Part shown: positions 61,236 through 64,000 of the stretch, piece by piece
Numbering within the stretch: position 1 is the first letter of the stretch
Layout: each line of letters starts with the position of its first letter
Source: Apostichopus japonicus
Taxonomy: Eukaryota > Echinodermata > Holothuroidea > Aspidochirotida > Stichopodidae
NCBI RefSeq assembly: GCF_037975245.1
Contig: NC_092573.1
Location: forward strand, 4,775,501 to 4,839,500
DNA: 64,000 nt
Direction: 5' to 3'
Program-made: the position numbers and the translations under genes
The notes under the pieces: model-generated
What the model saw: only the letters and a program-made list of their open reading frames with translations
Databases searched by the model: none
What the model was told of the DNA's origin: nothing

Positions 61236-64000
61236 AACTAGAGAAAAGAAGAAGAAAAGTGGTCAGTTTATTTCACACGACTGATGCTGAATAGCTAAAG
61301 AGATTAGTACATTTAAGCCAATTTAATATGAAGAAACACTTTAAGGTATTGTGCAGTTTGCGAATTTGATCAAAGAGGTCAGACCCAAAATACCAAAAAC
61401 ACCTTCACGATGGTTGTCAAACATTCTTCGTGACCTTCACAACCCAAAAGGCTCTAATCCTCCCGTCATTATTTGCGACGTATCTATAATGCGCTCTCAC
61501 CAAATTTTTTTTTAAATGTTTCCTGTGTTCTACACAATATGCAATTTATCACTTTTTGAACAGAAATACCTTCTCACACAGTACATTGGTCCCTTATACT
61601 GGGCATAGGCCAGATAAATTATATAATGACGTATACCACTTAAATCTCGTAAAATTCTCAAAATGCGCGGAAATGACGTCATTCTTCACCTTCCTGTATT
61701 CTCCCTGTCTCTCACACCAGGCTGCCAGATGTCTGTTAACGATTTATTTAATATACTACACAATTTATACAAGTACTTTGATAATCGTAAAAATTGCGGA
61801 TGGATTAATTTTCATCTTTGACATTGATACGAGCAAGATCAATGGCTTGCCCTTTGGCAATATCTAACAGTATCCTTTTCATCAAACGAAAAGGGGATAA
61901 ATATAGGCCAATTTGATTGCTTCTCAACACATGACACCTTGCTTACCGGCCGAGCAGAATTAGTTCTCTATATATATACCTATCTGACGAGGCAAAAAGT
62001 GTGTTCAGAAATGAAAAAAACATTCATCAGAGGACAGAGTATAGAAGCCTGATAGAAAATTTCCAATTTCATAAACGTATTTTCTCATGCCCGCAAGGGG
62101 ACGTATATATTTCTCAACTTGAGACAGTATCATATTGAATATGATACTGTCACCCGCTGTCCCAAGTTAAGATACACCCTACAAACTTAATATTTTGTAA
62201 TACGCCAATTCCTTACAGGTCAACACCACTAGATATCACAAGGAAACTGTGCCGTTTGCTTCTCATAATTGCTTGCTGTATGGGTAATATTATTTAAGCG
62301 CTGTAAGGCGACACCTTAAACGCCACAATCGTACCATCGCATGGTCACACTATGAGTAATATATTAAATTAAATCAAAACCTTACTAATTGTTATTACTG
62401 TAGTACGAATAGGAAAGTAAAGATTGTAATCTATCTATCCTTGTCTGCTTGAATTATGAGTACAAGTGCAACATAGTACCCTTTGGTATGTGTACAAGGA
62501 CAAGACTCCGGCTGCGACTTGGAGTATGTAATCTTGTACTGGTATCTATACTATACACAGGGACGAATTCGTGATTTTATGTAGGAGAGGTATATGACCT
62601 CAGAAGTTCATTTTAGTCCACAAATTGTGCACTCTGAGGCAAATGTAAACTTAATATTAAAAAAAAGTTATAAAATTAGATTTAAAAGCAAGGTACTGTT
62701 CATACTAATAGCTACCTTTGAATGTTTGTGTTCGGTTGAAAAAGGGAGGGTGGAATGGGGTAAGGGGGGGGGGGCTGGAAGTGAGATTGTGAACCTACAT
62801 CCCCACTTCCGGTTACACCCTGTTTTAATGGTAAAATGACCAAGTATAGAAGTGCGACTACAAATCCTGCTCAATTTCATTGACAGGATATTAATATGTA
62901 AATTGCATGAAATAAAAGTAACAAAAAGAGGCATTGCCCAAAATTGGAAAAAAAATGGAAATATATATACATTTCAGGGTTCTGCCCAGGGTGGATTGAG
63001 TGCCGGCAAGACTATCTCAGCGGAGCGCCACCATCGGTTGGCGCGGAGCGTACAAGAAAATTTTGGGTTTTGGAAACCCCCCAGATGGCCGGAAACGGCC
63101 CTTCCCGAGTATTCTGAGCCACATGTAGACAGCTTTGGAATGAGATCTCATGTCTGGAATTTTTCATAATTAATATAAAAAGTTAGGACTAATATCTGGA
63201 GCAGCAGAGTACAGACCAGCCGGTGGTGCCTATTAAATAAATCATTCAGGCTGAGATGATAATTTTAGATGGACAGTGAGTGAGAGTCCACTCCCAAATA
63301 AAGACGAATCATAATGAATTATGTATTCTCTCTCATTTATTCAACATCGGGCCTATAAAATCGGTCCATTGAAAGGATATCACATAATTACAGCAGTGAC
63401 TGCCGACTCTGACCACTCAGCAGACGCAGTGTGTGAGTCTTCGATTCTTCTTCCTAGACCAGAGTTGCAGTGCCCTTCTGACAGGGAATTTATCCAGGGG
63501 AGGACCTTCTATCACAACCCTAAGAATAGCATCAAGTGTTTATTACTGCAGTGTTTAACCCTACCCAACTACCACGGTACATGTGCTGCAAATTTTCCCA
63601 GGTACCTTGCCAAACAACTGTGAGCTCATCCCCTGTCTAACACCTGTTTGTTAACATTTTTTGGCACGTTGCCAGGGAACTTTTCATGGAGTAAACTTTT
63701 TTCGTTCCACTCTAGAATTAATAAGGTCAGTCAGTAAAGGATCGGTAAAGTTATGCGAAATGATATCTTAGACGTTCAAGAAAATTAGGTAAAATATCCC
63801 CGTTACATTTAGGTAAGTAAAACACACCTCAAGCCAACTGACTCCTCCGCATGCACACCCCATGAAACACGAGGCACAGTCCATACCATACACGCATAGC
63901 ACGATATCAAGGCCCCTTGTTATGGCCATCTTTATGAAAGTTACCCTTGTAATCACATGTTTTAGGCCACGTGGCATGATTAACTCAATGCTAAATATTG
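61236..64000. other. No gene recognised; old repeat relic at 62,990-63,115
   Basis: Frames up to 105 codons have no recognisable domain. The segment with AGCGGAGCGCCA, GGCGCGGAGCGTACAAGAAA and GGCCGGAAACGGCCC is markedly more GC-rich than its surroundings and has a repeat-like look, perhaps a relic of a DNA transposon. This is only an impression. A perfect hairpin lies at 62,123-62,151, and a G-run at about 62,765-62,775. Confidence 0.4.
62123..62151. repeat. Perfect 14-bp inverted repeat with 1-base centre
   Basis: GACAGTATCATATT, one G, then AATATGATACTGTC. Outside it CAACTTGAG and CCCAAGTTAAG are partly complementary, so the structure may extend as an imperfect longer stem. Confidence 0.97.

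Overview
This is a eukaryotic, intron-scale or intergenic window from an AT-rich animal genome. I could not recognise a single intact host protein-coding gene. The mobile elements (a DIRS-type tyrosine-recombinase retrotransposon, a jockey/CR1/L2-type LINE, hAT MITEs, tRNA-derived SINEs), very long (AT)n tracts and scattered poly-G/poly-C runs suggest a marine invertebrate. An echinoderm is my best guess, but that is inference from general composition and cannot be proved from this window.

Layout. 1-13.8 kb is AT-rich unique DNA with a recent 299-bp tandem duplication (3.6-4.2 kb), a 1.09-kb hAT MITE with a perfect 8-bp target-site duplication (6.4-7.5 kb) and a hammerhead ribozyme-like motif at 11,958-12,015. 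13.8-18.7 kb holds long (AT)n tracts and a tail-to-tail pair of tRNA-derived SINEs. 21.4-30.5 kb is a nested transposon locus: a decayed + strand LINE (endonuclease, then reverse transcriptase) is split at 22,947/29,491 by a 6.5-kb minus-strand DIRS-like element. That element still shows both inverted terminal repeats, the diagnostic internal complementary region, a decayed tyrosine recombinase and a decayed RNase H. Its reverse-transcriptase region is not recognisable, and two SINEs lie where it would be expected.

34.4-40.8 kb is a 45-bp minisatellite cut in two by a 4.78-kb DNA transposon with ACACTGAAAA termini, dense subterminal TTAGTC/GACTAA repeats and an internal 1.53-kb palindrome built partly of 149-bp tandem units. 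42.9-45.9 kb has a second copy of the SINE, a second hammerhead motif (type I core, 45,549-45,596) and a tRNA-like sequence. 47.9-48.7 kb is another 45-bp minisatellite that is open as one long reading frame. 53-64 kb has two large AT-cored inverted repeats, a second hAT MITE with a perfect 8-bp duplication, and 91-bp and 92-bp tandem duplications.

The most notable signals are the two hammerhead motifs, the readable DIRS recombination architecture with an inferable empty site, the transposon inserted into a minisatellite, and the recurrence of (AT)n tracts at the centres of inverted repeats. None of the retroelement genes appears intact, so no working pathway is encoded here.
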